Of a stretch of DNA of 64,000 nucleotides, positions 15,156 through 25,492 are shown piece after piece (positions within the stretch are counted from its first letter, which is position 1; every line of letters starts with the position of its first letter). Position numbers and translations under genes: made by a program. This DNA is from Ceratopteris richardii (lineage: Eukaryota > Streptophyta > Polypodiopsida > Polypodiales > Pteridaceae), in assembly GCA_020310875.1 (NCBI GenBank), contig CM035407.1, positions 225,921,468 through 225,985,467 of the forward strand, given 5' to 3'. The notes under the pieces were generated by a model, which searched no databases, had not been told where the DNA came from, and saw only the letters and a program-made list of their open reading frames with translations.

Positions 15156-16124
15156 CTGAATCTTCTTTTGGTAAAATTTCGGCTCCTTCCCTTCAAGGAT
15201 GTACCCATCTACATGGCCACATTGTCCAGGTCATGAGGAAATACAGGCCAGAAGACATCCTCTGCTAATTGATCTTCCAAGTGTGGGTCTAGTTTGCGTC
15301 CTTCACTGCGAGCAACGAGCTTACATTGAACATGTTTACTTTGTTTTTTCTCTCCTTGAGAAGGAGTCTCACCTTCCTCTGATTCCTTTTTACCGCTTAC
15401 GAACTTCTTTTTCTTGCTCAAATCGAGTCCATAGTGCTGGTTTTACCATAGTGCTAAACCCAAAGGTCATTCATGCTGAGCATATCCTTGCCAAACCCTT
15501 CGGCCTAAAACAGATTCGAATTTCCCTGATGTTCTCAAGTTTTCCACAACAGAAAGACTTAGATCAGCTGCACCCAGAATATTACCCCGAGAGCAAGAGC
15601 CCTTTTTCTTTATTAATTCCACTATGGTTGCATCTGCATTTGTTGTAGGCGATATACTAAATAAATCCGCATGACTAGGATTATATTCAGAGCATTGTCC
15701 CTCTGTTTTGCAGATATCACCTCATTTATAGGATTGCTCCTGGCCACTTTTGATTCATTTATACTAACTAAATCCATAGGGTGAAGAGACTTCTTGTCTC
15801 TCAATCCATCCTGTTCAAAGACACCAACTGACTCAAACATCTTCATGTCTGCTGATTCCACCACAACATTATTACAGAGATCTCCATCAATCAGAGCAGA
15901 GTATCTATGTGCATATTGCATATTGCATTTAGAAGTTTATTCCCGTTGAAACACCATCATGATCAGTATTATTTGACGAACATCATCCACGTAGGAATCT
16001 GACCAGTTCTTGTCTATCAAAAGCAATTGCATAACACTTGCTTAGTACAATTTCAACCACACGTCATTTGCATGTGAAAGTATGCGAGCGCATAGCACAA
16101 CATTTTAATGACCACTTAACATGT
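15156..16124 (-). other. LTR gene-like sequence, unassigned
   Basis: Lies between the kinase tail and threonine synthase in LTR sense. Minus-strand frames read SKKKKFVSGKKESEEGETPS then HVQCKLVARSEGRKLDPHLE (15421-15209), and MQYAHRYSALIDGDL (15921-15622). Composition and conservation with the other LTR (29387-30274) suggest coding origin. It may be the distal part of the kinase gene or a fourth host gene; I do not recognise it. Confidence 0.45.
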
Positions 16125-16745
16125 CTATTTGATATTTAACCAATAAAGCTTTGCTCCTAGCTTCTGTAGTAACGCACAAATCCCTCCTAGCGAAGTTTCG
16201 ACAAGGGGGGGATGGCAATGACTTCTTGATCCAGCCTCAATAGCAGCTTTTGCCTCTGCAAGGTTTGTTGCACTGTCCTCCCTGGTCATGGACATAGATG
16301 GCTTCTCCTGCGAGGTTTGATGAGAATGTGGTGTCTCTGAGGCTGAACTTGTCCCATCATGCCCATGATGGACAAGAGTGCCAAAATTTTCTTCACTAGA
16401 ACCTAATATGCCAAGCTCATGTCCAGGAGAAATATTCATGTCAAATGATGTTTGAGGTGACTGAGGCTCACTTGGAGAATGCAAACTTAAAACACTGGAA
16501 TGAGGTTCCAGTAATATGTCAGTTGTAGTATCCTCGATCACCTCTTCATGTGGATCTCCATTTGCACTTGGAATTTTAAGAGAGCTAAGATTCTTGGAAA
16601 TCAATGGCCATTCATCCTCCCCCAGTTCAGATGAGGTTGGCATCTGACCACCATCATTTTTTGGAGAAACTTCATTTGAATCAGAGACAATAGAAGGCTT
16701 TGACAATGCGCACAGTTCCTGTGCCCTGGATTGTTCCAGTGCCAA
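16125..16745 (-). pseudogene. captured kinase C-terminal tail, LTR copy A
   Basis: A 206-codon open stretch, acidic and Ser/Thr/Pro-rich ([32 protein letters not shown]), typical of the disordered C-terminal tail of plant MAP4K-type kinases. It follows the kinase-domain piece immediately but in another frame. The equivalent in the other LTR is 30599-31114. Confidence 0.6.
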
Positions 16746-17575
16746 AATCCCATGCTGTAGTACCCGAAGTTTGTGGGGAACCTGCTTTCAAAGTGGCCCC
16801 CTCAAGAGCACGCTGCTCTGAGGCAGAGAATTCTTCAGAATTAGTGAAATCTATTTTTGGAGGTTCCCTGATTCTTTCCACTAGTCTTGATGATTTATGT
16901 GCATTCTTCACAAAACTGTGTCAAAACAACTCTTTTGCACTGGGCCTCTCTACAGGATTCCTCTTCAGACACAATGCAACAAACTCTTTCATTAGCCTTG
17001 AAAAATGATCATCAAGCTGCGGAGGGTTATTTACTGGAATTAAGAATAAAACCCTCATTGGATGGAGGTCGGCATATGGCGGTTCCTCTTTTGCCATTTC
17101 TATAGCAGTGATTCCTAAGGACCAAATGTCTGCCTTCTCATTATAGTCTTCAGAACTCTGTATTACTTCAGGTGCCATCCAAAGTGGAGTCCCTACAAAT
17201 GTCTTGCGCTTAGACATTGTCCTTGTAAGCTGGGCAGATACCCCGAAGTCCGCTACCTTCACATCTCCATTCCCTGTAAGGAGTATGTTGGCAGCTTCAA
17301 TATCTCGATGAATCTTTCCTTCACTGTGCAAATAATCTAAGGCATGCAAAAGATCTTTGAGAATACAAGCTATTGAGGCTTCGTCCAGAGGCTGCCCTGT
17401 GTGCAACTGTCAACACAGCATAGCCAGGTCTGCTACTGAGCCTCCAGCCATATATTCCATGATATTCCAAAGTTTTGTTTCATGCAAGTAGGAACCATAA
17501 TATTCAGTGATATAAGAGGAACGGCACTGCGCAAGAAGTGATATTTCCCGTTGAATATCCTCCACTTCCGCCTCT
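16746..17575 (-). pseudogene. MAP4K/Ste20 (GCK)-type protein kinase fragment, LTR copy A
   Basis: Minus-strand pieces show kinase subdomains in order: [15 protein letters not shown] and [10 protein letters not shown] (from 17575), [38 protein letters not shown] (catalytic loop), [32 protein letters not shown] and ERPSAKELF. The Gly-rich loop and the ATP-anchoring lysine strand are absent, because the fragment begins after them. The loop has Glu where HRDxKxxN kinases carry Lys, in both LTR copies. This cannot be a normal active kinase. Exons appear joined, implying an RNA intermediate. It abuts the cold-shock-domain piece. Confidence 0.88.
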
Positions 17576-17881
17576 TCCTTTGCCACGCCCATCACCAGTT
17601 CCCCTGCCATACGAACCACCATATCCGTCGTCATCTTCATTTCCTTGGAGGGGCTTCCCGTTTGGCCCAGTCACCTGCACCGCGCGAGTACGACCATCAT
17701 CGCCTTCGTCCACTAGGAACTCAACTTCCTCACCGTCACATAGAGATCTATAGCCCTCGCATTCGAGGGAAGTTTGATGGACAAAAAGGTCATCTGAGCC
17801 ATCGTCAGGGGTTATGAAACCGAAACCTTTCGTGCTATTGAACCGTTTGACCTTGCCAGTTTTCTTTGAACTGCCGGCCAT
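17570..17881 (-). pseudogene. cold-shock-domain glycine-rich protein fragment, LTR copy A
   Basis: Plant cold-shock-domain proteins bind RNA and DNA as chaperones. From the ATG at 17881 the minus strand reads MAGSSKKTGKVKRFNSTKGF, then RNP1-like KGFGFITPDDG and RNP2-like DLFVHQTS, VEFLVDEGDDGRTRAVQVTG, and a Gly/Arg-rich stretch ([18 protein letters not shown]). After that the sequence switches to kinase. The C-terminal CCHC zinc knuckles typical of plant family members are missing. The start is chosen because it is preceded by a leader-like region and matches the family N-terminus. Confidence 0.88.
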
Positions 17882-18070
17882 AGCGACCTCCGCAGGAAAA
17901 CTTCAGACAGATAACGAAGCGAACAGGAAACGAAGCCGGGTGTTAAGGTGTAGCGAAGGTAGCAAATAAAACTGGCTACACAGGACTACCCGATATACAC
18001 CTAGGGTTTAAGCTGATCAGAGAAGAAGCTTCGTAATCGATGCCCCAAGGGCAAGGGTCATGCCGAAACC
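17882..18070 (-). promoter_or_regulatory. captured host 5' leader of the cold-shock gene, LTR copy A
   Basis: Upstream of the cold-shock ATG on the minus strand, the sequence includes TTAAACCCTAGGTG. This holds a telo-box-like AAACCCTA, common in promoters and leaders of plant growth and translation genes. It is GC-richer than the flanks and conserved in the other LTR (32259-32445). It suggests the capture included the mRNA leader or proximal promoter. Confidence 0.45.
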
Positions 18071-18513
18071 CTCATAAGAAAATACGGCAATTCTGAGAGC
18101 AAAAGGGATTCCACACCAATTTTTTAAAGGCAACTGCTCCAGATCCCTCATAAAGTATAATGAAAGACATTAAGATATATCGTACAAGGATTCCCAAAAC
18201 ATATGTTGATAAAAGAGCATAATGAGCACCCAAATCCTTGCTCTCGCAAAAAGGAGAGGCCTTCACAAGGAGAAATGCCCACATATCAGAATCAACACAT
18301 ACATCCATTCATCGACTCACAAACACACATGTACCTTCATATTGCAATCATGTACTCAAGAACCTATCCATGCCAACATATGCACACACCCAATGAACGT
18401 CAATACAACCATCAACAATTCTCTAATTATTTTAGAAAACATTTTTGACAACTTTATTTTCATATTCATAATGCTACTAGACTGCCCAATCCACACAGCC
18501 TTCCTGTGTAACA

Positions 18514-18532
18514 TATTCCCCTCTTCTTGCTT
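18514..18532 (-). promoter_or_regulatory. polypurine tract of the giant element
   Basis: Minus strand AAGCAAGAAGAGGGGAATA directly abuts the 3' LTR start TGTTACAC, the expected position for plus-strand DNA priming. Confidence 0.8.
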
Positions 18533-19039
18533 GCGATGTCGTTCTTGACAAGCATTTCCGCAATCTCCCTTTCACCTGTCACTTATCCAAACGGTTAAAT
18601 TTTCCATAGAGATACAATTCAATCATTCAAGAAAGGAGACCTCACAAGCCACAAATATATCTATATCATGCTCTCTTCTCATGCACAATCATCAAAACTA
18701 TTTTTCTTCATTCGGTTATTGTTTTATTCTGCCAATCATGTCCACAATCACATGCATCAATATATTCATGTAACTCATCCATTACACCGTTGATCACATT
18801 CTCTTTTTCATACTCATGCATGACTCCTTTCCTTTCCATATCATGCTCTTATGCAATAAAACCAAAGCAATCCAATGTATGCATGTCTTATTCCAAAACA
18901 TGATTTTAATCGACGTCAACAACAACTTTTTTTTTTCGTAATAATAACCACCACAAATTCCATACCTTACTTACCTTGCCGAAAACCTTCTTCATTTCCT
19001 TTTCTTCCTTACCTGCTCACTCATCAAAAGATGTTAGAC

Positions 19040-19041
<2 letters not shown>

Positions 19042-19096
<55 letters not shown>
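19042..19096. repeat. (TA)n microsatellite
   Basis: Uninterrupted TA repeats, about 27 units, inside the giant element's 3' untranslated region. Frames reading IYIYIY across it are artefacts. Confidence 0.97.
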
Positions 19097-19101
<5 letters not shown>

Positions 19102-19579
19102 CAATAATAAAAAGAGAACAGAAACCCAAAATGTCACATAATCATATCGCACATAAAGATTCCGCAGGCTATGTATACACAAGCAACATTGAGATTTCCT
19201 AAAGCGCGGCCTTACCTCATATCCCAAAAAACAGACCATCAACAGATGAAGCGAAACATGAATAAAGAATTTTTAAGAAACAAATACAACACTACCGACC
19301 TCTGGAACAAACTTGCTGATAAAATGAGAACAAACCAAATCTGAAAAATGGATTACGAACGAACCACTCATACATATAATACTTATACCTTTCGTTGGTA
19401 TTGACCTTGAGTAGATCGATCTATCAGCTATCATCATCCCGTCCCACTAGACATGTGCATGAAAGAACACACCCTTCCGGGCGATCGTCCCCTCCTCCTC
19501 TCTATGTCTCCCCCTCAGGAGTGAGAATATTTTTTTCTTTTTTTTTTTTGTTTATTTTTAATTCAGGAGTTTGCTTATG

Positions 19580-19915
19580 TTGCAATTGGATGCGACTCGT
19601 GGCCCTGACCACCCGATCAGGTTGACTCCACCCGTCTACCAATACAACATAGCGCGCAATGACATATATACATGACATATACACATATATACGTGCTAGC
19701 CCATAGCGAAGCTGGGTGCAGATCGTGGTCTCGACCGCCCGGCTGAGATGGCTCCACTCACCTACCAACCCGCTATGGCGCGAAGCACCGAAACAGATAT
19801 ACACACAGTCGTCCTGGCCTATGACGAAACTAGCATCGGCTCGTGGTCCTGACCACCCGGCGAGGAGGATTCCGCCCACCTACTAGCCCATCATAGCGCA
19901 CAAACACATATACAT
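19580..19915. repeat. three diverged tandem units of about 120 bp
   Basis: Each unit contains a CTCGTGGTCCTGACCACCCG-like core (near 19596, 19722, 19842), then a TCCACCCACCTACCAACCC-like stretch, then CATAGCGCGCAAYGACATATA-like words. Spacing is about 120-126 bp. The units are much GC-richer than neighbouring DNA. The core contains the inverted pair GTGGTC ... GACCAC. Confidence 0.75.
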
Positions 19916-20249
19916 ATATACACACTTTTTTTTTTTTTTTTTTAATAAATTAATCTCTCATGTCCTGAGAGTTAGGGAGAAGCAGAAAGGAGCGTCAACC
20001 CACCCAACCCACACATCATGCAACCAGAAGTATAAAAATACAAAAACACCCATGAAAGCTGATAGGTCGATTTTCTCTTGCCATAAGCTACTAAGATATA
20101 AAGATTATATGATACAACTGATTAATCGCAATCACATTTACCAATCCGAATTCTTCTCATCTTATTTTGAAGTTCTTTCCTAAGGTGGCAATGTTATATA
20201 AGATAGCTCAAAAAGTCTCTACTCAGCCTCGTTGTTTCATAGTTGGTGA

Positions 20250-20612
20250 TCAATGTTCTCCAGGAGGTGAGTCAGGCTCCGTTGGAGGAGCCTCATCGTC
20301 GCTGTGAATTACTAACGTATCAGCCCAATCCCAACCGATGTCATTTTCCTCATTGGGCATTTCTCGAGTGGAGTCAAAATAATAATATCTACCCGCTGTG
20401 CATCTCGCGCATTCAAGCAGATATCTTTCGAACCATGGAATGTGGAAGATAATATCTATGTCTTGGTTTAGAAAACATACCAACCAATGAGCTTCTTCTA
20501 CATCATACTCCGTTTCCAAGTTCTTGACATCTATGTCCATACTGGCTAGAGCCTGGTCCGAAAAATATACCACGAGGCTGTACAAATACATATGGGTTAT
20601 GTGATCTCCCAT
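20250..20612 (-). CDS. extra ORF of the giant element, 120 aa, unknown function
   Basis: Open on the minus strand, sense to the element, between integrase and the polypurine tract. It begins MGDHITHMYLYSLVVYFSDQ, contains EEAHWLVCFLNQDIDI and FERYLLECARCTAGRYYYF, and ends in an acidic, proline-rich tail (DDEAPPTEPDSPPGEH). No signal peptide or clear membrane segment; two cysteines form a CxxC-like pair (CARC). I do not recognise it. Athila elements often have an envelope-like ORF at this position, but this is short and lacks the expected membrane anchors. It may be part of a once longer or spliced ORF. Confidence 0.45.
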   Translation of the reverse strand: MGDHITHMYLYSLVVYFSDQALASMDIDVKNLETEYDVEEAHWLVCFLNQDIDIIFHIPWFERYLLECARCTAGRYYYFDSTREMPNEENDIGWDWADTLVIHSDDEAPPTEPDSPPGEH

Positions 20613-20762
20613 CTGTCACCTTGTTTCTAATATCCCTGAAGCTCAACAATTTTCTCTTTTAGTGAAATAGAAAGAAATAATGCTAATTAAAAGAAAAAAA
20701 CAATACTAATATGCATATATGTGCAAATCCCCCCACTCGCACCCTATTTCTTCATTTTTTGC

Positions 20763-20998
20763 CTATCACTCTTCTTCTTCTTCTTCTTCTTCTTCTTGTC
20801 TCCTCATTCTCTTCATTCCTCTGTCTTATCATTACCCCTCATCCTCATCTTCTCCTCCGTCCATTTCTTCTTTCCCATCTTCCTCATTCTCCTTCTTATT
20901 TCCTTGGCTTCTCCCTTCTTTTCTACCCCTGACCTTCTCTTCTTCTTCCTCTTCCTCTTCTTCTTCTTCTTCTTCTTCTTCCCCCCTTTTTTTTTTCA
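20763..20998. repeat. CTT/TCC low-complexity tract
   Basis: Runs of TTC repeats on the plus strand (GAA on the element strand), ending in a C6T10 block just downstream of the integrase frame. Ser- or Phe-rich open frames here are compositional. Confidence 0.9.
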
Positions 20999-21011
20999 AT
21001 AACCTCATCTA

Positions 21012-22186
21012 CTAACTCAAGTATGGTTTGACATGAAGTAGATTGATTTTCACTGGAGTGCATTCCCCGTCTATGTCCTGTATTTGTATTGAACCGTTTA
21101 AATTTACTTCCACCACTTTGAATGGTCCCACCAATCTTGTTTGCAATTTCCCAGGAAACTTGTAGTACTTGCTATCGTAAACTAACACCAGGTCACCTTC
21201 TTGAATTGAGGTTCTGAGCTTCTTATCATGCTTGTCTTTTCGTCTTCTCTGAATGGCCTCTAAGCTTTGTTGCGCCAGCAGTCTCTTTTCCTCTAATTTG
21301 ACCAATTGGATGGATCTTTCCTTCAATGATTCTTCCTCTCCCAACCTGACCTCGATGGCCACCCTCAGTGTTGGAATTTCTTTTTCAATGGGAAAAATGG
21401 CCTCCTCGCCATATACTAGTGAGAATGGAGTGCTCTTTGTCGTCACTCGATAGGACGTTCGATATGCCCACAAGGCCTCTAAAAGTCGCTCATCCCAATC
21501 TCGTCTATGAGCCGCCACCGTCTTTGTCAAAATCTGTTCCAGAATCTTGTTGGTGACCTCCACTTGTCCATTCGCTCTCGGATAGTATGGAGTGCTCTTT
21601 CGGTGTTTGATCTTATATAGCTCCATCAACTCCTCGATCAATTCATTAGCAAAATGTGTTCCTCTATCACTTACTATCTCCAAGGGACATCCGAATCGTG
21701 TGATAATCTGTTCATACAGGAACTTGGCTACATCGATAGCTCGATCGGTCTTCAAAGCATTTGCTTCTACCCACTTGGTGATGTAATCTGTGCAGAACAA
21801 GATATATCTATTAGACCTATGTCTGGAAGGAGGATCAATGGGTCCCACAAAGTCAATTCCCCATTTCTCGAAAGGCTTAAGAGCTAGCACTGGGTAAGAG
21901 GAGCTCCATGCACCATTGTCGGTTTACCCATCCTTTGGCATTTGTCACATTTCTTGCAATAGGTGTGACAATCTTTGAACAACGTCGGCCACCAGTATCC
22001 AACCAATAAGACTTTTCTGGCCATGATTTCACCCGCAAAATGTCCACCGCAAGGTTCATCATGTAACGCCCTTAGAACTATTGCTGCTTCTTCTTCCTCT
22101 AAACACCTTCGATAAATGCTCTCGTGAACAAAATATCGGTAGAGCTGTCCTTCAATGACGCTATGGTGTTTTGCAAGTGCTAACAA
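21012..22186 (-). CDS. giant element integrase
   Basis: Two open stretches on the minus strand. The first (22186-21884) carries the HHCC zinc domain, ending CKKCDKCQRMGK. The second (21890-21012) carries the catalytic core with Asp, Asp and Glu in KWGIDFVGPID, IVSDRGTHFAN and NGQVEVTNK, then a C-terminal GPFKVVEV and LHVKPYL segment typical of gypsy integrases. Integrase inserts the cDNA into the genome. It follows RT-RNase H, which is the gypsy order. Fossil of a retroelement gene. Confidence 0.93.
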
Positions 22187-22237
22187 CTTCTGCTTATCTC
22201 TCTTGCTCGCTTCCGATGGTTGTGCATAAGAAGTTTA

Positions 22238-24262
22238 CTAAGCATACCAAGGTACTTTAATATCAACCTGAAACAGGTGACCATTAAGAAGGTCGACGGG
22301 CACACCAGAGATTGATTCTTCATTAACAACGCGAGATAAATGATCTGCGAGCATGTGTGATTTCCCTGGTTTAGTTGCCACTGTAAATTGAAATTCTTGC
22401 AAAAGTAACATCCACCTCATCAATCGTCCTGATAACTCGGGTTTGTTGATGATATACTTTAAGGCTTCATGATCCACATAAAATGTGAAGTGCTTGCCCA
22501 TCAAATAGTGCCGATACTTGTTTACTGCAAAGATCATTGATAGACATTCCTTTTCTGTCGTTGTGTAGTTCCTATCGACACTGTTCAGGTTTCGACTTGC
22601 ATAATAAATTGGATGATCCAACTTCTTTTCATAGGCTTGACAAAGCACTGCCCCGACCACGGTATGGGATGCATCCGTATGCACATGAAACTCTTTTGTC
22701 CAATGAGGTGCTACCAAAATTGGGGCATTTACCAACTTCTCTTTTATAGAGTTAAATGCAACTTGACATTCTCCGGTCCATCGATACTGCTGATCTTTCC
22801 TCAGAAGATTTGTCAATGGTGCAGCTATCGAGGCGAAGTTTAATATAAACCGCCGGTAATAGTTGGCATGTCCCAAGAATCCCCTGAGTTGCCGCAGGTT
22901 TTGAGGGGGTGGGAGTCGCCCAATTTTTTCTACTTTATCCTCATCAACCGAGATCCCTTTTTCGGAAATAACATGTCCCAAGAGCAATCCTCTTCGTACT
23001 CCAAACGTACACTTTTCAGGGTTTAATGCGATGCCTTTTTCAATGCTTCTTCTTAAAATAGCTTCGATCCTCTCCATCATGTTTTCATCGTCGCCTCTGA
23101 TCGCAAAGTCATCGAGGAATATCTCCATCCAATCCTGCAAATAGTCTTCATATGCAGCTATCATTGCCCTCTGGAATGTAGCTATCATTGCCCTCTGGAA
23201 TGTGGCTGGTGCATTGCATAATCCAAATGGCAGAACACGATATGCGTACGTACCCCATTCTGTGGTGAAAGTGGTTTTTGATTGATCCTCTTCATGGATC
23301 TGGATCTGGTTATACCCACTGAAACCGTCTAAAAATGAGTACAAATTATGGCCAGCTACTCTGTCCAAGATTTGGTCAGTAAATTGTAAAGGGAAGTGAT
23401 CCTTTTTCGTGCGCTCGTTCAACTTCCGATAATCTATGCAAATGCGAATTTTTTTATTTTTTTTCGGAACAACTACAATTGGTGATACCCATTCGCTGGA
23501 TGCGATGGGATATATGAATCCCGCTTCCAACAACTTCGTCAATTCAAGCTTGATCAATTCTGAATAGACTGGATTTGTCCGCCTAAGTCGTTGACATATT
23601 GGTCTGGCGCCTTCTTCCAAGTCTATATAATGCTGGCAAATTCGGGGATCAATTCCTCTCAGATCACTGTATGACCATGCAAAGGCCATACTGTAATTCT
23701 TCAGTACTAATTTGATTCTTTCCCGCACATCTTCTGGTAACTCCGATCCTATGCTTAAGAACTTTTCTGTGGAGACTTCCCACTTTTCCACATTATCTTC
23801 TCTCAAATATCCCTCACCTCTTGATATTGCTTTGATCGGAAAATGCTCCCCGATCATACGTGTATGATTTGCCAATAAATCATTCGTTTGTTCTTTTCCA
23901 ATTGGACTGAATTTCCTTAGTTCCGCTTTTGCGATCCTTTCCTGCGCCTTGGGTTCCCTTTCTGTCACTACCTCTGACTCTTGACATCTCTTTTGGAGCT
24001 CTTTTTCCAAAACCCTAACTTGTTCTCTTAGTTGCCTTACCTCCATCAATGAAACTACTTTGGAACTTAATTCTTTTTCTGAAGTCCCTATTTCCAAGGA
24101 ATTGGTAGCTTTGCTTTCCCCTGAGTCTATGTTCATCATGTAAGAGTCAAGTTGACTTGTGCATGTCAACCATCCAAGCAATTCTTGGTCCAAATCATCC
24201 TTGTAAGCTAATGGGTTCTTATACTCTCCAATTTTCGTGCTTTGGAATTTAAACAATTGCAA
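22238..24262 (-). CDS. giant element reverse transcriptase and RNase H
   Basis: Long open stretch of 674 codons. RT words are VSPIVVVPKKNKKIRICIDY, FLDGFSGYNQI, PFGLCNAPATFQR and EIFLDDFAI (DD active-site pair), with GHVISEKGI and LRGFLGHANYYRRF. The RNase H part has FHVHTDASHTVVGAVL, YTTTEKECLSMIFAV and MLADHLSR. The sequence lies nearest the Athila/Tat branch, judged by eye. The N-terminal 170 residues are a charged linker with no recognised domain. Retroelement fossil. Confidence 0.94.
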   Translation of the reverse strand: MQLFKFQSTKIGEYKNPLAYKDDLDQELLGWLTCTSQLDSYMMNIDSGESKATNSLEIGTSEKELSSKVVSLMEVRQLREQVRVLEKELQKRCQESEVVTEREPKAQERIAKAELRKFSPIGKEQTNDLLANHTRMIGEHFPIKAISRGEGYLREDNVEKWEVSTEKFLSIGSELPEDVRERIKLVLKNYSMAFAWSYSDLRGIDPRICQHYIDLEEGARPICQRLRRTNPVYSELIKLELTKLLEAGFIYPIASSEWVSPIVVVPKKNKKIRICIDYRKLNERTKKDHFPLQFTDQILDRVAGHNLYSFLDGFSGYNQIQIHEEDQSKTTFTTEWGTYAYRVLPFGLCNAPATFQRAMIATFQRAMIAAYEDYLQDWMEIFLDDFAIRGDDENMMERIEAILRRSIEKGIALNPEKCTFGVRRGLLLGHVISEKGISVDEDKVEKIGRLPPPQNLRQLRGFLGHANYYRRFILNFASIAAPLTNLLRKDQQYRWTGECQVAFNSIKEKLVNAPILVAPHWTKEFHVHTDASHTVVGAVLCQAYEKKLDHPIYYASRNLNSVDRNYTTTEKECLSMIFAVNKYRHYLMGKHFTFYVDHEALKYIINKPELSGRLMRWMLLLQEFQFTVATKPGKSHMLADHLSRVVNEESISGVPVDLLNGHLFQVDIKVPWYA

Positions 24263-24464
24263 ATTGAACCCATCGTGAAGCAGATCCTTGTAGGGCTCAG
24301 CATTCAGGGCAAACTTTACCCGTGCTTTTTCTTACTTCGTTTTCTCCTTTGTTTTTTTCTCCAATTCCTCCTCTGTTGTTGGCTTCTTGTCACTTGAGTT
24401 TGAGGAAACTTGGATTTGCACGCGATCAGACTTTGGCCCGATTGTAATGAACCCCGTGTGCTAG

Positions 24465-25250
24465 TCATGCACACATTTGGCTTGCACAAGCCATGGCCGT
24501 CCAAGTAGGATTGAGAAGGTCGCTTCTGACGTTCTCGGTCGACGTTCTTGGTCTGACTATCAAGTAATCGACACTAAACTCTAATCCTCCAACCACTGTG
24601 CTCACATTCTTCAAAAGCCCAGCCGGTTTCACTTGAGTTTGGTCCGCCATCCTTAGGGACATTGGAGTCTCCTCCATGTGGGTTAGGCCGAGAGCCTTCA
24701 TCATATATTCTGTCATTAAGTTGACTGCTGCCCCACTATCCAATTGAGCACCTGGGACTGCATATCCTTTAATTTCAATGACCAAAGAAGGAGCGTTTGA
24801 ATCGATCTTGGTTGTGATGCTCTGAATAAACCCTTGGACATCTTTTTCCTGTCTCTTCTTATCTCGAGCTTTCCTCGATTTCTTGATATATTCATTATAA
24901 AATTGCTTCCTATATGTCGGGGAACATCTTAGCAAGGTGCCAATGTCCAAAGTAACTTCTGTTTCGGCCAACATTTGCACAATGTCAATTTCCTCTGTGC
25001 TTTTCCTTTCCTTACGACATTTTGTGGTTTTTAATCTCTCTGGGAATGGGGCAATGCCTGGCATGAACTTCTTCGTCACTGGCGGAAGTATTTCGATTTC
25101 ATCTCCATCTTCAAATTCTCGTTGCTCAACAAGTCCCTCCACTTGCTCTTCTACCTCCCTATGCTTGGGTACCTTTTCTTTATTGGCATTTTCACTACTT
25201 GTTTCCGCATCCTTCTTCACATATTCTTGAGTCCTCGTGACCATTGCCAC
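24465..25250 (-). CDS. giant element aspartic protease region
   Basis: A 261-codon open stretch. The retropepsin-type active site is seen as GAQLDSGAAVNLM, with a basic, Lys/Arg-rich linker (KKSRKARDKKRQEKD) ahead of it and SLRMADQTQVKPAGLLKNV after it, as in plant gypsy proteases. It sits between gag and RT in the expected order. Confidence 0.88.
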   Translation of the reverse strand: MAMVTRTQEYVKKDAETSSENANKEKVPKHREVEEQVEGLVEQREFEDGDEIEILPPVTKKFMPGIAPFPERLKTTKCRKERKSTEEIDIVQMLAETEVTLDIGTLLRCSPTYRKQFYNEYIKKSRKARDKKRQEKDVQGFIQSITTKIDSNAPSLVIEIKGYAVPGAQLDSGAAVNLMTEYMMKALGLTHMEETPMSLRMADQTQVKPAGLLKNVSTVVGGLEFSVDYLIVRPRTSTENVRSDLLNPTWTAMACASQMCA

Positions 25251-25492
25251 AATAGGATCTTTTCGTGCACTCTTGCCTGGTCAGCTTCTACAAAGTGCAT
25301 GGAAGAACTTGGTCCTTCTCGGGAATCGGGTGTCCTAAACACCACTCCTATTGTAGGAATTTGTTCTTGTACTCTAGGAGTGGGATGTGCTTGGGTCTCA
25401 ACATAGTGCGAGGATTCTACTGGCCCTTTTCCCTTGCCACTGTCGGCTTTCGTTTTTGGATAGTCTTCGTCAAAGTGGCCCTCTCCACTGCA

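Larger units (their letters stand above)
18533..20249. other. giant element untranslated region between integrase and polypurine tract
   Basis: No pol similarity. It contains a TA dinucleotide run, a short A/T homopolymer tract near 19927-19943, and three diverged GC-rich repeat units. Athila/Tat relatives often carry extra ORFs in this interval. Confidence 0.6.

Noticed and set aside
16125-17881. Functional plant protein kinase gene
   Set aside because: The N-lobe nucleotide-binding strands are missing, the catalytic-loop lysine is replaced, frames are interrupted, and the whole lies in an LTR with a near-identical second copy.
18875-19242. IYIYIY-containing frames on both strands (also 35400-35751)
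   Set aside because: Artefacts of TA microsatellites.
20711-21015. Ser- and Phe-rich frames
   Set aside because: Artefacts of the TTC/TCC tract downstream of integrase.
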